NCBI RefSeq assembly: GCF_025947185.1
Contig: NZ_CP110001.1
Coordinates: forward strand, 3,348,001 to 3,412,000
Reading direction: 5' to 3'
Origin: Flavobacterium sp. N2038
Lineage (GTDB): Bacteria > Bacteroidota > Bacteroidia > Flavobacteriales > Flavobacteriaceae
DNA length: 64,000 nt
Every line of letters starts with the position of its first letter. The first letter of the stretch is position 1. This document shows, in pieces, positions 45,010 to 56,600 of this stretch. A program made the position numbers and the translations under genes. The notes under the pieces were generated by a model. That model ran no database searches, was not told the DNA's origin, and worked only from the letters and a program-made list of their open reading frames with translations.

Positions 45010-46218
45010 ATGCAAAACATTAATAAATACAGCGTCTTTAAAAGGTTACTATTAGTATTAGTCTTTTTATGTACGATCAATATCGCACAGGCACAAGCTC
45101 CAAAGTATATAATGTATTTTGATGGTCCAATTTATTATTCCGAATGTAACTGTCAGTACACCGATTTTCATGTTGATTATAATGGAGCACGTCTACTTTC
45201 TATTGGCGAGCAAAAAGTTGACACAGGAACTTTCTTAATCTATGATAAGCGACCAACATATTATTACTTAACGCTATATAGACCTGATTCATATTCCTGT
45301 AGTGGCCCATGTCGTGATGAACTTGATTATGGTATTGCCGGAAACATAACGACCAACTGTGTATCACAAAATCCTGGAATGTACATGATAACCAATCAGG
45401 TATTAGTAGATCCTGGCATAGACAATAATTTTTGCGATAAAATAGCATTAAAAGCTACTGGCTGTACAGGCCCACAACGTTTCTTTTGGGAATACAAAAT
45501 AGATGGTGGCGATTTTGAAAAAACAAATATAAGCACTGCATTTGATGAAACATTTCAATTTGTTAAAACAGATTATTTACCATCAACCTACACTGGAAAT
45601 ATCGATTTTCGTGCTCTTATCGATTCCGATCCTACAGTTACAGGAGAAAATGTTTATTCAAATATCGTTTATTATAATGTGATTCCATGCTCTCCTGACG
45701 TGGTTGGCAAACCAGCCACAAGCAAAACATCATGTATTTATACGCAAGATGGAACTGTTACCATAGAATTTAGTCGAAAATTAGTAACTAACGAAACTTT
45801 CTCGTTTAACTTTAGAACACTTGATAATGCAACTCTTCCTACTCCGAGTTATACAATAGATGCTTCACAAAAAATATACACTTTTACAGGGGTACCTCAA
45901 GGAAGTTATTACGTAATATATCAAACCTTTATAAATGGGCAGTACTCAAGCACAAATAAACTCCCAAACCCTTCCTTTACAATATCTCCTCCAGATCCGT
46001 TATTTTTTGAAGTAATTGATACCCAGCCTCTTTGTCGTGATACTAACGGAATGATCACTATAAAGGCTAAAGGTGGAGCTTCACCCTATTATTACCAAAT
46101 AAATTCAGGTCCGGAAATTAAATTTACATTACCCGCAGAAGTCCCTAAACCTCCCGGAAATTATTCTATATATGTCAGAGATTCAAAAACTTGCATTGAC
46201 ACAACCGCAAATGACTAA
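45010..46218 (+). CDS. Exported protein with one C-terminal SprB-like unit, paralog 3
   Basis: 402 aa. Signal peptide about MQNINKYSVFKRLLLVLVFL then CTINIAQAQA. More diverged, but with the same order: a Cys-rich N-terminal part (YYSECNCQYTDFHVDYNGAR), the module with NIVYYNVIPCSPDVVGKPAT, and a final SprB-like unit (CRDTNGMITIKAKGGASPYY; YSIYVRDSKTC). Ends IDTTAND, the same tail style as its two neighbours. It ends 4 bases before the 1620-aa SprB gene. Confidence 0.75.
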   Translation: MQNINKYSVFKRLLLVLVFLCTINIAQAQAPKYIMYFDGPIYYSECNCQYTDFHVDYNGARLLSIGEQKVDTGTFLIYDKRPTYYYLTLYRPDSYSCSGPCRDELDYGIAGNITTNCVSQNPGMYMITNQVLVDPGIDNNFCDKIALKATGCTGPQRFFWEYKIDGGDFEKTNISTAFDETFQFVKTDYLPSTYTGNIDFRALIDSDPTVTGENVYSNIVYYNVIPCSPDVVGKPATSKTSCIYTQDGTVTIEFSRKLVTNETFSFNFRTLDNATLPTPSYTIDASQKIYTFTGVPQGSYYVIYQTFINGQYSSTNKLPNPSFTISPPDPLFFEVIDTQPLCRDTNGMITIKAKGGASPYYYQINSGPEIKFTLPAEVPKPPGNYSIYVRDSKTCIDTTAND

Positions 46219-46222
46219 AAAT

Positions 46223-49200
46223 ATGAAAAAAATTATATATTTATTAGCGTTAATTACTAGTTCAATTGTCTATTCTCAAAGCGGAATTAAAACAGTAAAA
46301 ATTGATAATCCACCTGCTATTAATAAAATTACGGGTACTACTGTTAATTCTTCTGGCTTTAACCTGTCAAATGGCAGCATTACACTTGATCCGATATCTG
46401 GAGGTATAACTGCCGGTGTGGGGCCATATACTTATACCTGGAAAAAAGGTACTAATACTTATCCGGGAACATCCAGTACCCTTTCTAATCTTGGGCCTGG
46501 AACTTATACAGTAACTGTTACGGAAAATGGTGCTTGTATTAAAACTGAGGATTTTCCAGTAACTGAACCAGGTGATCTTATCCCTAAATATACAGGTGCA
46601 ACATTTATTCCATGTAATGGAGGAACTACCTCTTTAACAGCTGATGCTGATGGTGGTTTTCTTGGTAAAGATGGGGCTTATACTTTCTTATGGGAAATAA
46701 CATATCTTGATAATAAAACAGAAACTAAAAACGGTCCAACTGTTACGGGTAAAGCAGGTACATACATACTTACAGTATTTGATAATGCCAGCCCTCAAAA
46801 CAAAAAAAGCAAAACCATTCCTGTTACACAAAATCCTGCATTAGGTATTAAGGATTTAGTTGTAAATAATGTAACCTGCAAAACTAAAAACGACGGAGCA
46901 ATCGCATTTAAGATAATAGGCGGAAGTGGTGCTTATGACATATCATGGACTAATAGTGCCGTTACTATTCCATCAAGAACTGGTTTGCCTCCGGGAAAAT
47001 ATAGATATACAATTACGGATCAAAATTATCCTACCTGTAGCTTAACTGCAGATATTGACATTAAAGAACCTACAGCTCCACTATCTGTGACAGCAACGGT
47101 AACACAACCAAGTCTTGCCAATAATGATGGAGAAATTAAACTTAATCCTGTTGGGGGAATTATCAGCGGTGAAAGCGCTACTTATTCATACAAATGGACC
47201 AAAGATGGTGATCCTTCTTTTCCTTCTGATGATGTAGCTGAAAAAGTAGGTCTGTCAAATGGTACCTACCACATTATTGTTACATCATCGTCAGGATGTC
47301 CTTATCAGGTAGATGTAAAATTAGAAGCTTTAAATATAAAACTGATACAACAGGATAATGTAAAATGTTACGGAGCTGCAACTGGTTCTCTAACAGTGCA
47401 GGGAGCCGGAGGAACAATCGTAAGTGATTATGGCTATCAATGGTATAAAAATGGGGTAAAAATTGCTGGAGCAACTACTAAGACCATTACCGGATTAACC
47501 GGGAAAATTGGGGAAATTTACACAGTCGAGGTGTCAGACGCCAAAATTACAATAAGTGACTCATATACAATAACAGAACCTTTGGCCCCACTTACAGCAA
47601 CAACTACTGTTGCTCAGAAAAAAGATGTTTCTTGTAATGGCGGAAGTGATGGTACAATTGCAATTAGCGTTTTGGGAGGTACTCCGGGATATACCTACTT
47701 GTGGAGTAATAATAGCACTAATAAAGATCAAAATAATTTAAAAGCAGGATTCTATTCGGTAACTGTAACTGATTTAAACGGATGTTCAACTTCAATTCCA
47801 AACATTGAGATTAAACAACCTGCTCCAATAGTTATTCCTAACGCAACTATAACTAAAGTTAATATTTACGGACAAAGTACCGGAGCCATTACATTGCCAT
47901 TAATAACTGGTGGTAATGGCGGATATACCTATAAATGGACTTATGATTTGGATGCTGCATTTAAAAAAACTACAAAAGATATTTCCGGACTTAAAGCCGG
48001 TTTCTACACTCTTGAAGTTCGGGATGCGAAGGAAAACGTAGCTGACAATGCTGGTTGTATCGCCACCAGAATTTTTGAAGTTGAGGAGAATCCAGATTTA
48101 ATCGTTGCATTACAAGAAACCAAAAATATTCAATGTTTTGGAGATGCAAATGGATTAATTAAGGCTAATGTAATTGGAGGAGTTCCTGATTATACTTATG
48201 AATGGTACAAAAACAATGTAAAAATGACTGGAGAAACCCAATCATTTATAGAAAATATTGGATTTGGCTTATATCATGTAATTGTAAAAGACGCAGTTGG
48301 TTCTTCAAAAACAACTATTGCTTACAATTTAAAACAACCAGGCAAATTAATAGTTTCTTTAGCTAATAAAACCAATGTTTTATGTTACGGAAATGCAACT
48401 GGTGTCATTAATATTAACATTACAGGTGGTACAACAACTAACAAACCATATTCGATTCAATGGAAAAAAGATGGTGTAGATTATTCTACAGCCGAAGATT
48501 TAGTTTCTTTAGGATTTGGTAAATATAATCTGGTAATTACCGATGATAATTTATGTCAGACCTCTTTTAGCACTGATATAGAAATTACTCAACCTGCTGC
48601 TCCATTAAAAATAACAACTTTAGATGTAAAAAATTTAAGTGGTTTTGAAACTAAAAATGGAAGTATCAAAGTTGAAATTTCAGGAGGAACTACACCGTAC
48701 AATTATTCCTGGATCAATCAAACTACAAATACAGCAGTGTCGGGAACTACGATGATTGATAAATTAGAAATTGGCACTTACAAACTAACTATTACTGATC
48801 CAAATGGCTGCGCAATAGATGCATCATATACCTTAATTCAACCTGATAAATTACTAATTACTTCGATTACAGAAATCGAATCAATAAAATGTAATGGGTA
48901 CAAAGAAGCTGTTTTACAAGCCAAAATAACTGGAGGAGCTCCTATAGGAGTTGCTGATACTGATAAAAATTACATCTATAAATGGTATAATAAAACAAAT
49001 CCTTCTGTAGTAGTATCTACAACCAATCCTTCTGAAACCCTGATTGCAGGTACCTACTATTTAGTAGTTGATGATGGATTTGGAAATAGTTATGCTTCAA
49101 ATGAAGTGGTGATAAATGAACCTACACCAATTAAAATAAATTTTACACAAACAAATGTTTCATGTAAAAATCAATATGATGGAGCAATTCATATTACTAC

Positions 49201-51085
49201 ATCTGGTGGTACGGGTGCGCATACTGTAACATGGAGTAAAACTTCTGATGCTGATCCTAATTCTATAAGCAATCTTTATGCTGGCAATTATTCAGTTACA
49301 GTAAGAGATGCAAATAATTGTAGTACAACTCAAAATTTTGTTATTACAGAGCCGCAAATATTAGCAATTAGTAAAGTTGTTAAAACACCTCCATCTGCAG
49401 TTGGTGTAGATGATGCCAGTATTGCAGTTACAGTTCAGGGTGGTACTGCTAATTATAATTTTCAATGGTATGATCAAAATATGAATTTAATTTATACCGA
49501 TAGTAATAAAGCCTCAAATACCAGTATCTATAACATTTATGCGGGTCAATATTTTATTAGTGTTACTGATGCTAATGGCTGTTCTATTATTGCCCGAGAT
49601 TTAGACAAAGTTGATCCCCTATTTATTGATGTTGTACAAATAAACACGGTACAATGTCAAGGCGCTGCAACGGCAAGTATTAAAGCCCTGACCTCTGGAG
49701 GACTTCCGGATTATCGATATAAATGGTATGAAATAAATAATCCTGCTGTTGTTGTTGGACAAGCTGAAACCTTAACAAATGTAAAAGCCGGAACTTATTA
49801 TGTTATTGCAACAGATTCTTTTGACAAATCTATACAGAGTCAGAATATTACAATTACAGAACCTACTCTATTAACCAATTCTCTTTCTGCCGATTATGTT
49901 CGCTGTGGTGATGGAAAGGACTGGACCATTGTTTCAAATGCCTCTCAGGGAACAGCTCCGTACACTTATTTATGGAATACTGGTGCAAAAACACCTAATC
50001 TTACAGATACTGTTTCCGGTACTTATACCTTAACTGTTACTGACAAAAATGGCTGTACTGTTGTCAATACAATTAATTTGGTAACACCGGAGCACTTAGA
50101 TGCATCCGAAAAAATAAAAATACCAACCTGCTATGAAGGTTCAGATGCTACAATCGTAGTAACACCTATCGCCGGAACTGCACCATATAAATACTTATGG
50201 AACACAGGTGAAAAAACAAATACATTAAGCAATGCTGCAGCTGGCGAATATACAGTTGAAATAACAGATGCCAGAGGATGTATTATTTCCAGAACTTACT
50301 CGATAGTAAATCCGCCAAAAGATGTCATTTATTTAGGTGAAGATGTAACCTTATGTTTTGATCAGACTTTAACCATCAATGCAACTATCGATGATGATAA
50401 AGCAACATACTCCTGGACATCAGATCAAGGATTCAAAAGTACTCAGGCAATGATTACAGTTTCTCAACCTGCCAATTATACTGTTTTGGTTACCAATAAA
50501 TTGGGCTGTACAGCGACAGATACCATTAAAATCTCAAGTCAGCAAACCGCCATAAGTGCCGAGTTTGCAATTTCAAGTCAGGTATTTAGAAATGAAAAAA
50601 TTATAATTGTTGATATTAGTAACCCTGCCGCAGATAAAATCGAATGGGTTCTACCAGCAAACGCAACAGTAATTTCTAAAAACAGTGATTTTGCCGAAAT
50701 CAGTTTTAGCGAAGCCGGAGAATATGACATTACATTAAACACCACAAAAGGAGATTGTACAGCATATCAAACTAAACAAATTTTGGTTACCGAAGGCGAA
50801 TTTGAAGAAAACAATCCTAATGAAACAGCTAAGAGTTTCGATTTGAAAATTTATCCAAATCCGTCAAACGGAATTTTTACAGTAGATGTTACGCTTGATA
50901 AAATTATGCCGGCAAATGTAAAAGTCTATAATCTAAACAATAATCTGCTTATAGATTCCAAAACCGATAGCGGCAAGAGTAATTATCAGTTTAACTTTAG
51001 TTTAACCGGCCTTCCATCAGGAGTCTATTTTGTACTATTTGAGTCACAACAAGGAAGTAAACTGCGAAAAATCATTATTCAATAA
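46223..51085 (+). CDS. 1620-aa SprB-repeat adhesin with T9SS sorting domain
   Basis: Start at ATG 46223 (MKKIIYLLALITSSIVYSQ, signal peptide); an earlier in-frame ATG at 46172 overlaps the previous gene. About 16 SprB-type repeats of 75-95 residues fill residues ~30-1420. Their pattern is 'C.G..dG.I...v.GGt..YtY.W.......l..l.aG.Y.vtVtD.nGC' (clear in CNGGSDGTIAISVLGGTPGY). An Ig/PKD-like domain follows, and then a type A T9SS C-terminal domain from about 1543 (IYPNPSNGIFTVDVTL ... GLPSGVYFVLFE). SprB of Flavobacterium johnsoniae is the mobile gliding adhesin; this is a shorter relative whose location in this locus points to a surface role. Confidence 0.9.
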   Translation: MKKIIYLLALITSSIVYSQSGIKTVKIDNPPAINKITGTTVNSSGFNLSNGSITLDPISGGITAGVGPYTYTWKKGTNTYPGTSSTLSNLGPGTYTVTVTENGACIKTEDFPVTEPGDLIPKYTGATFIPCNGGTTSLTADADGGFLGKDGAYTFLWEITYLDNKTETKNGPTVTGKAGTYILTVFDNASPQNKKSKTIPVTQNPALGIKDLVVNNVTCKTKNDGAIAFKIIGGSGAYDISWTNSAVTIPSRTGLPPGKYRYTITDQNYPTCSLTADIDIKEPTAPLSVTATVTQPSLANNDGEIKLNPVGGIISGESATYSYKWTKDGDPSFPSDDVAEKVGLSNGTYHIIVTSSSGCPYQVDVKLEALNIKLIQQDNVKCYGAATGSLTVQGAGGTIVSDYGYQWYKNGVKIAGATTKTITGLTGKIGEIYTVEVSDAKITISDSYTITEPLAPLTATTTVAQKKDVSCNGGSDGTIAISVLGGTPGYTYLWSNNSTNKDQNNLKAGFYSVTVTDLNGCSTSIPNIEIKQPAPIVIPNATITKVNIYGQSTGAITLPLITGGNGGYTYKWTYDLDAAFKKTTKDISGLKAGFYTLEVRDAKENVADNAGCIATRIFEVEENPDLIVALQETKNIQCFGDANGLIKANVIGGVPDYTYEWYKNNVKMTGETQSFIENIGFGLYHVIVKDAVGSSKTTIAYNLKQPGKLIVSLANKTNVLCYGNATGVININITGGTTTNKPYSIQWKKDGVDYSTAEDLVSLGFGKYNLVITDDNLCQTSFSTDIEITQPAAPLKITTLDVKNLSGFETKNGSIKVEISGGTTPYNYSWINQTTNTAVSGTTMIDKLEIGTYKLTITDPNGCAIDASYTLIQPDKLLITSITEIESIKCNGYKEAVLQAKITGGAPIGVADTDKNYIYKWYNKTNPSVVVSTTNPSETLIAGTYYLVVDDGFGNSYASNEVVINEPTPIKINFTQTNVSCKNQYDGAIHITTSGGTGAHTVTWSKTSDADPNSISNLYAGNYSVTVRDANNCSTTQNFVITEPQILAISKVVKTPPSAVGVDDASIAVTVQGGTANYNFQWYDQNMNLIYTDSNKASNTSIYNIYAGQYFISVTDANGCSIIARDLDKVDPLFIDVVQINTVQCQGAATASIKALTSGGLPDYRYKWYEINNPAVVVGQAETLTNVKAGTYYVIATDSFDKSIQSQNITITEPTLLTNSLSADYVRCGDGKDWTIVSNASQGTAPYTYLWNTGAKTPNLTDTVSGTYTLTVTDKNGCTVVNTINLVTPEHLDASEKIKIPTCYEGSDATIVVTPIAGTAPYKYLWNTGEKTNTLSNAAAGEYTVEITDARGCIISRTYSIVNPPKDVIYLGEDVTLCFDQTLTINATIDDDKATYSWTSDQGFKSTQAMITVSQPANYTVLVTNKLGCTATDTIKISSQQTAISAEFAISSQVFRNEKIIIVDISNPAADKIEWVLPANATVISKNSDFAEISFSEAGEYDITLNTTKGDCTAYQTKQILVTEGEFEENNPNETAKSFDLKIYPNPSNGIFTVDVTLDKIMPANVKVYNLNNNLLIDSKTDSGKSNYQFNFSLTGLPSGVYFVLFESQQGSKLRKIIIQ

Positions 51086-51171
51086 CATTTCATTTATCAA
51101 GTAAGTAAAATATCAATTTCAAAAAATATTGAAAATCACATATACAAGCTGATTTTCATGTAAGGCAAATA

Positions 51172-53631
51172 ATGATTTTAAATAAACTAAGATTAAATAT
51201 AATATTGCTCTTCTTCTGTGCTTTTGGTTTCTCACAAAACTTTAATATTCAGGAAGTCGGGAAAGCAAAATTGATAAATGTATCCGGAGGAGCATCAGCC
51301 AACAGCGTGTTCTACTCCGGAAATGCAGCAAGAGATCCGTTTAGTTATTTTCTAAACGGAAACATCAATTTCAATGTCGCCGGATTATACAATATTCCAT
51401 TTTCATTTTCCTATACCAATCAAAAGTTCGGATATGGCAAACCTGTTTTAATGAATCGTTTAAGCATACATCCGTCTTATAAATGGATCACGGCCCATAT
51501 TGGTGATGTCAGCATGACTTTCTCACCGTATACTTTGGCCGGACATCAATTTACAGGATTTGGTGTCGATCTTACGCCACAGGGAAAATTTAAAGTAAGT
51601 GCTATGTACGGAAGGCTTTTAAAAAGCAACGAATATAATAGTGCATATCCGGACATTCTTCCTGTTTACAAAAGATTTGGCTACGGATTTAAAACAAATT
51701 ATGCCTTAGAAAAAGTCAATTTTGGTTTGATTTTCTTTAAAGCAAAAGATGAGATAAATTCAATATCCAATCCTGTACCTTTTGAATTGGGCATTTCTCC
51801 AAAAGAAAATGCAACTATAAGTCTTGAAACTACTTTTAAACTTTTTCAGAAGTTACAGGTTCACACCGAATTTGCAAACAGCAGTATTACCGAAGATACC
51901 CGCACTACCGATGGTACAAAAGCCAAAGGTATTGCAGCATTATTTTTAAGCCCGAATAATACAACAGCGAGTTACAATGCGTTTAAAGGAGACCTGGCTT
52001 ATCCTGCCGGAACAGGAACCTTAGGTTTAGGCTACGAACGTATTGATCCAAATTACAGAACATTAGGAGGCTATTATTTTAATAATGATTTAGAAAACAT
52101 TACCGTAAACGCTACACAGACTATATTTAAAAACAAAGTTTCATTATCAGCAAATTTCGGTCTCCAGAAAGATAATCTGGATAAACAAAAAGAAAGCCAG
52201 ATGAAACGACTGGTATCTGCCATAAATGTTGATTACAGAGCCAATGAAAAATTAAATTTTAATGCAAATTACTCGAACTTTCAATCCTATACCAACAGTC
52301 GTAACCAGTTTGATTACATCAATCAGGTTTCTAATTATGATTATCTCGATACCTTAAACTTCAGACAAGTCAATCAGAATGCATCGCTTGCTATAAATTA
52401 TTTACTCAAGAATGAAAAGACCATTAAAAAATCTATTAATGCTAACTTTTCTATGCAGGATGCCGTAAACCAGCAACAAGGACATACAATAGAAGGCGGT
52501 GCCACAACCTATTATAACTCCGGGATATCTTACAGTATGGGCTATCCGGCAAAAGATTTAAATTTAATTGCGTCCTTAAACAATACATACGGAAAAACAG
52601 ATTCCGGCAAAAGTCTTATTATAGGTCCTACTATTGGTGCAACAAAACTATTTTTTGATAAAAAATTCACCACGTCGGCTTCAACCAGTTACAATACTAG
52701 CTATATAGACGGAGACAAACAAAACGATATTCTGAATTTCAGAGTAAACGGATCGTATATCTATCTTCAAAAACACAATTTCAGTGCCGGAATTATTTCA
52801 TTGTTCAGCAATTCTAAAACGCAAAAAAACAATGATTTAACGGCAACCATTACCTACGCCTACTCATTCGATAAAATAAAACTACGTCCAAAAAGAGAAC
52901 CAAAAACCGAAGAAGCAACAGGAGAGGTAAAACTGGAACCTGTACTTAAAATAAACTTTAATGGAAAAACTTTTGAAGGCACTCGAGATGAAATAACCAA
53001 TCAGTTAAGAGAAATGCAGCTTGCTCTACAGCCTTTACCAGCCGAAGAAAACAGCAAACTGGAAAACCTTTTAACCAACGCGACTGTTGCTACAGACGAA
53101 AAAGATTTCAAAGAAAAAACTTTGGATTACCTTGAAGCATATGCTCTTGAAGCAGAAACATTAAAAAAATACAATGACTATTTTATCGAGTCGGCACAAA
53201 AACTCGAAAACGATATGAAACGTAAAGATGAAAGTCTTGAAAATGATTATTCGATAGCTATTGGAAGAGTAAACAGTCATGCTTTACATGGCGTTAGTGA
53301 GGCAGATGCTGTGAATAAAACCACTTACAAATCGTATCAAAAATTAGTTGAAAGAGCCGAAAACAGTCGTAAAAAACTAGTCAATCACAGATGGATGTTT
53401 AAAGAAATCCAAAAACTGGCAAAAACTTCTGCTGCTGAAATTCAGCAAAATCAATATGCTGCAGATTTCAATAAAGAAGAAATTGAAGAAGCTTTTAAAC
53501 TGATAAAATCTAAAAAGACAGCAGCTGAAATTACAGAAGCAATCGAAGTAAAAATGATTCCGTTCTATCATGATCTTGCCGTAAAAAAAGCAGAAAATGA
53601 TGAGATCGAGCTAAAGCATATTCAGAACTAA
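51172..53631 (+). CDS. Probable outer-membrane beta-barrel with helical C-terminal tail
   Basis: 819 aa. Signal peptide MILNKLRLNIILLFFCAFGF. Residues ~25-580 are a succession of alternating, aromatic-rich strands (YFLNGNINFNVAGLYNIPFS; FTGFGVDLTPQGKFKVSAMY; INVDYRANEKLNFNANYSNF; LTATITYAYSF), the look of an outer-membrane barrel. Residues ~605-819 are helical and charged (LREMQLALQPL; DYLEAYALEAETLKKYNDYF; KKLVNHRWMFKEIQKLAKTS), probably a periplasmic coiled coil. A candidate anchor or secretion partner for its neighbours. No named family matched. Confidence 0.7.
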   Translation: MILNKLRLNIILLFFCAFGFSQNFNIQEVGKAKLINVSGGASANSVFYSGNAARDPFSYFLNGNINFNVAGLYNIPFSFSYTNQKFGYGKPVLMNRLSIHPSYKWITAHIGDVSMTFSPYTLAGHQFTGFGVDLTPQGKFKVSAMYGRLLKSNEYNSAYPDILPVYKRFGYGFKTNYALEKVNFGLIFFKAKDEINSISNPVPFELGISPKENATISLETTFKLFQKLQVHTEFANSSITEDTRTTDGTKAKGIAALFLSPNNTTASYNAFKGDLAYPAGTGTLGLGYERIDPNYRTLGGYYFNNDLENITVNATQTIFKNKVSLSANFGLQKDNLDKQKESQMKRLVSAINVDYRANEKLNFNANYSNFQSYTNSRNQFDYINQVSNYDYLDTLNFRQVNQNASLAINYLLKNEKTIKKSINANFSMQDAVNQQQGHTIEGGATTYYNSGISYSMGYPAKDLNLIASLNNTYGKTDSGKSLIIGPTIGATKLFFDKKFTTSASTSYNTSYIDGDKQNDILNFRVNGSYIYLQKHNFSAGIISLFSNSKTQKNNDLTATITYAYSFDKIKLRPKREPKTEEATGEVKLEPVLKINFNGKTFEGTRDEITNQLREMQLALQPLPAEENSKLENLLTNATVATDEKDFKEKTLDYLEAYALEAETLKKYNDYFIESAQKLENDMKRKDESLENDYSIAIGRVNSHALHGVSEADAVNKTTYKSYQKLVERAENSRKKLVNHRWMFKEIQKLAKTSAAEIQQNQYAADFNKEEIEEAFKLIKSKKTAAEITEAIEVKMIPFYHDLAVKKAENDEIELKHIQN

Positions 53632-53659
53632 AGACATAAATAAGATACCGGAGAAAATA

Positions 53660-56600
53660 ATGGATAAATCTCAACTACCCCAAATGATAAAAAAAATACA
53701 TTTATACCTGCTATTACTATGTTCCTTTTTAGGTTCTGGTGCGTATGCCCAAACTTATCCTGTTCGAATCACGACGCAGCTTATACAGCCCTCACCTATT
53801 TATTTGAGTAGCTATGCTGATGCGACAACGATAAACAGTCCGATTAAAATACAATTGGTACTGAACGATTTGACTATATCGAATCGTCAGGTACGATTGA
53901 AGATTTATTTTCAGGGTAACGGAATTGCCTTTAACACAAATGATTTTGTTGTAGGTGCAAAACCACTTTATCTTGAGGGAGGATTTCCGCTTCAATTAAC
54001 AAATGTTGATTTGGCACCTTATTTTGAATATCAAAATTTATTGGGAATAAATCCTAATCAATACGCCCAGCCATTACCCGAAGGGATTTACAATATTTAT
54101 GTTGAGGTTTATGATTTTGCGACCAACAAAAAATTGTCCAGCAAAACAGGTACTACAACCATTATTTTCCAGAATGAACCTCCTTTTTTAAACCTGCCTT
54201 TGAACAATGCTTCAATCATGCAGCAAAACATTCAGAACATTGTTTTTGGCTGGACACCAAGAAGTATAAACGTCAGCAATGTTGAGTATGAGTTTTCATT
54301 GGTTGAAATTTGGGATAAATACACTCCGGTTCAAAATGCCTTTGCCTATTCTCCCCCTTTATATACTACCACTACCAGAACAACGTCATTACAATATGGC
54401 ATAAACGAACCTCAGCTAATTCCCGGCAGAAGATATGCCTGGCGTGTAAAAGCGAAAGCATTGCTTGGAGCCGAAGAAATTGGCGTATTTAAAAACAACG
54501 GTTACAGCGAAATTTTTTCATTTGATTATGAGGTATATTGTACAGCGCCATTAGGAATTAAAACTGATGGTATTAGCGAAAATCAGGCAAAAGTAAGCTG
54601 GAGCGGAAATATTGATAATTTTGATTATCAGGTAAAATACCGCGAAAAAAATTCGGGATCTGAGTGGTATAGTCTTGTAACTCCAAGAGAAAATATCACC
54701 ATTAGCAATTTAAAAGCAAATACAACTTACGAATATACTGTTGGTTCATCTTGTGATGTTGGAAAATATACCCACAGTACTATTAAAGAATTTACAACAC
54801 TTGTAAGAGACGAAATTGCTTTTCAGGGTTGTGGTATAAAACCGGATCCAAAAGATTTGGCTAACAAAACACCGCTAAAAGATTTATTCCCTAATGATGT
54901 CGTAACGGCCGGAGATTTTCCAATCGTAGTATTACATTCTACTGGCAGTAATGGAACATTCTCTGGTGATGGTTATGTAACATTGCCATTTTTAGAAAAA
55001 TTCAGAAAATTAATTGATGCTGCAGATGCCTTAGCCGGAGAAAATGAAAAAGGCGAGTCAAAAGGCAAAATCGGTGAAAATACACGTATCAGAATTACGT
55101 TTAACAACATTGGAATTAATACCGATTTCAAATTAATTTCGGGAGAGATCATTGCCAGTTACGATCCTAATTGGAGCAGTATGGCAGATTTGGATGGTGT
55201 GTTTAATGATGTATTTGGTAGTGATGGAAAACCAATAGAAGTTAAGGTTAATTATGAGGTAAAATCAGCTGTTTTAAATCCTGATGGAAGTACAACTATA
55301 ACCGGAACTGATGGACAGATTACAAATGTTCCAAAATCTGCTTACAATCAGGTTTATACAGATAATAAAGGAACAACCGTTACTATTCCTGCAAATGGCA
55401 AAGGTGAACCAATCATCACAGCTGCTGCCCCAGGTGGTAAAGCAACGGCCGCAAATACCAACGGGGTATCTTCTAGTGGCGAAGTAACACAAATATATAC
55501 TTCTAATGCTAAAATTACCTTTAAAAACAGCACAGACAGTAAATACGCTTTTGATGCTAAACCAGGTTCAGGTTCACAAAAACTATTAGATACTTACGAG
55601 AAAATCCCTACCAGTGATGGTAGTACGTATAATGTAAATTATAAAGCTGTCTCAAATCTAAAAGGTCCGGAAACGTTTATTGCTACAGCTATATTTAAAA
55701 ACGGAAAGACAAAAGATGATATTGTTTTTAAAACCAATACAGGAACTATAGTTGATGCTAACTGGAAAAATGATACCGAAGCAGAAATAACAGTTGAGCA
55801 AACATTGGCCTTCTCTAAAGAAAGTATTATTGCCACAGTAAAAGGCGTAACAAAGAAAGATCCTGATAATGCTACTAAAACTATTGAAGGTAAAGCTGAG
55901 ATTGCCGGTAAACTAAATGTTTGGCAACTGGAGAAAAAACCTGTAATAAGCGTAACGATCTTAAGTGTAAACAAAGCAAGCGTTCCAAAAGCTTCGGTAA
56001 TGCAGGATTCTTTAAACAGTATCTACAATAAAGCCGGAGTAGAATTTAAAGTAAGTTCTCAGAATGTTGATATAAATCCGTTACCCAATATAATTGATTG
56101 CGGAGACAGTAATATTGTTAATGTATATACCAATGCTCAAAATGATATTAAGAACCAGATTGAAGCAAGTTCTACTTTCACTTATAATGACGAAACCTAC
56201 TACGTTATTTATACCGGTAAATTGGGCAGTAACGGATACAATGGTTTTATGCCTTTGGGTGGTCAGTATGCTTTTGTTTTTGATAACAAATTAAGAACAG
56301 CGGCACACGAACTGGGACACGGTATTTTTGGACTTAAACATCCATTTACAACCGATGCCGACAAAGGAAAAACTAATCTTTTAATGGATTATGGAACAGG
56401 AACTGTGTTATCTCACAACGACTGGGACATTATTCATAGCGGCGGATGGAAATTCTATGGTTTCCAGAAGAGTTCTTCTGGTGGACATGTTTCTTCAGAG
56501 CTTTCTAGTCTTCCAGCTAGATATAAAAACAATAACAATACATATAGTTTTTTAACTCCATCAGGAATAATCATAACATTGCCTTCAACTACCAAAAAAG

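Noticed and set aside
46172..46222. Earlier ATG for the SprB-repeat protein
   Set aside because: It overlaps the end of the preceding gene and would put 17 residues before a perfect signal peptide.
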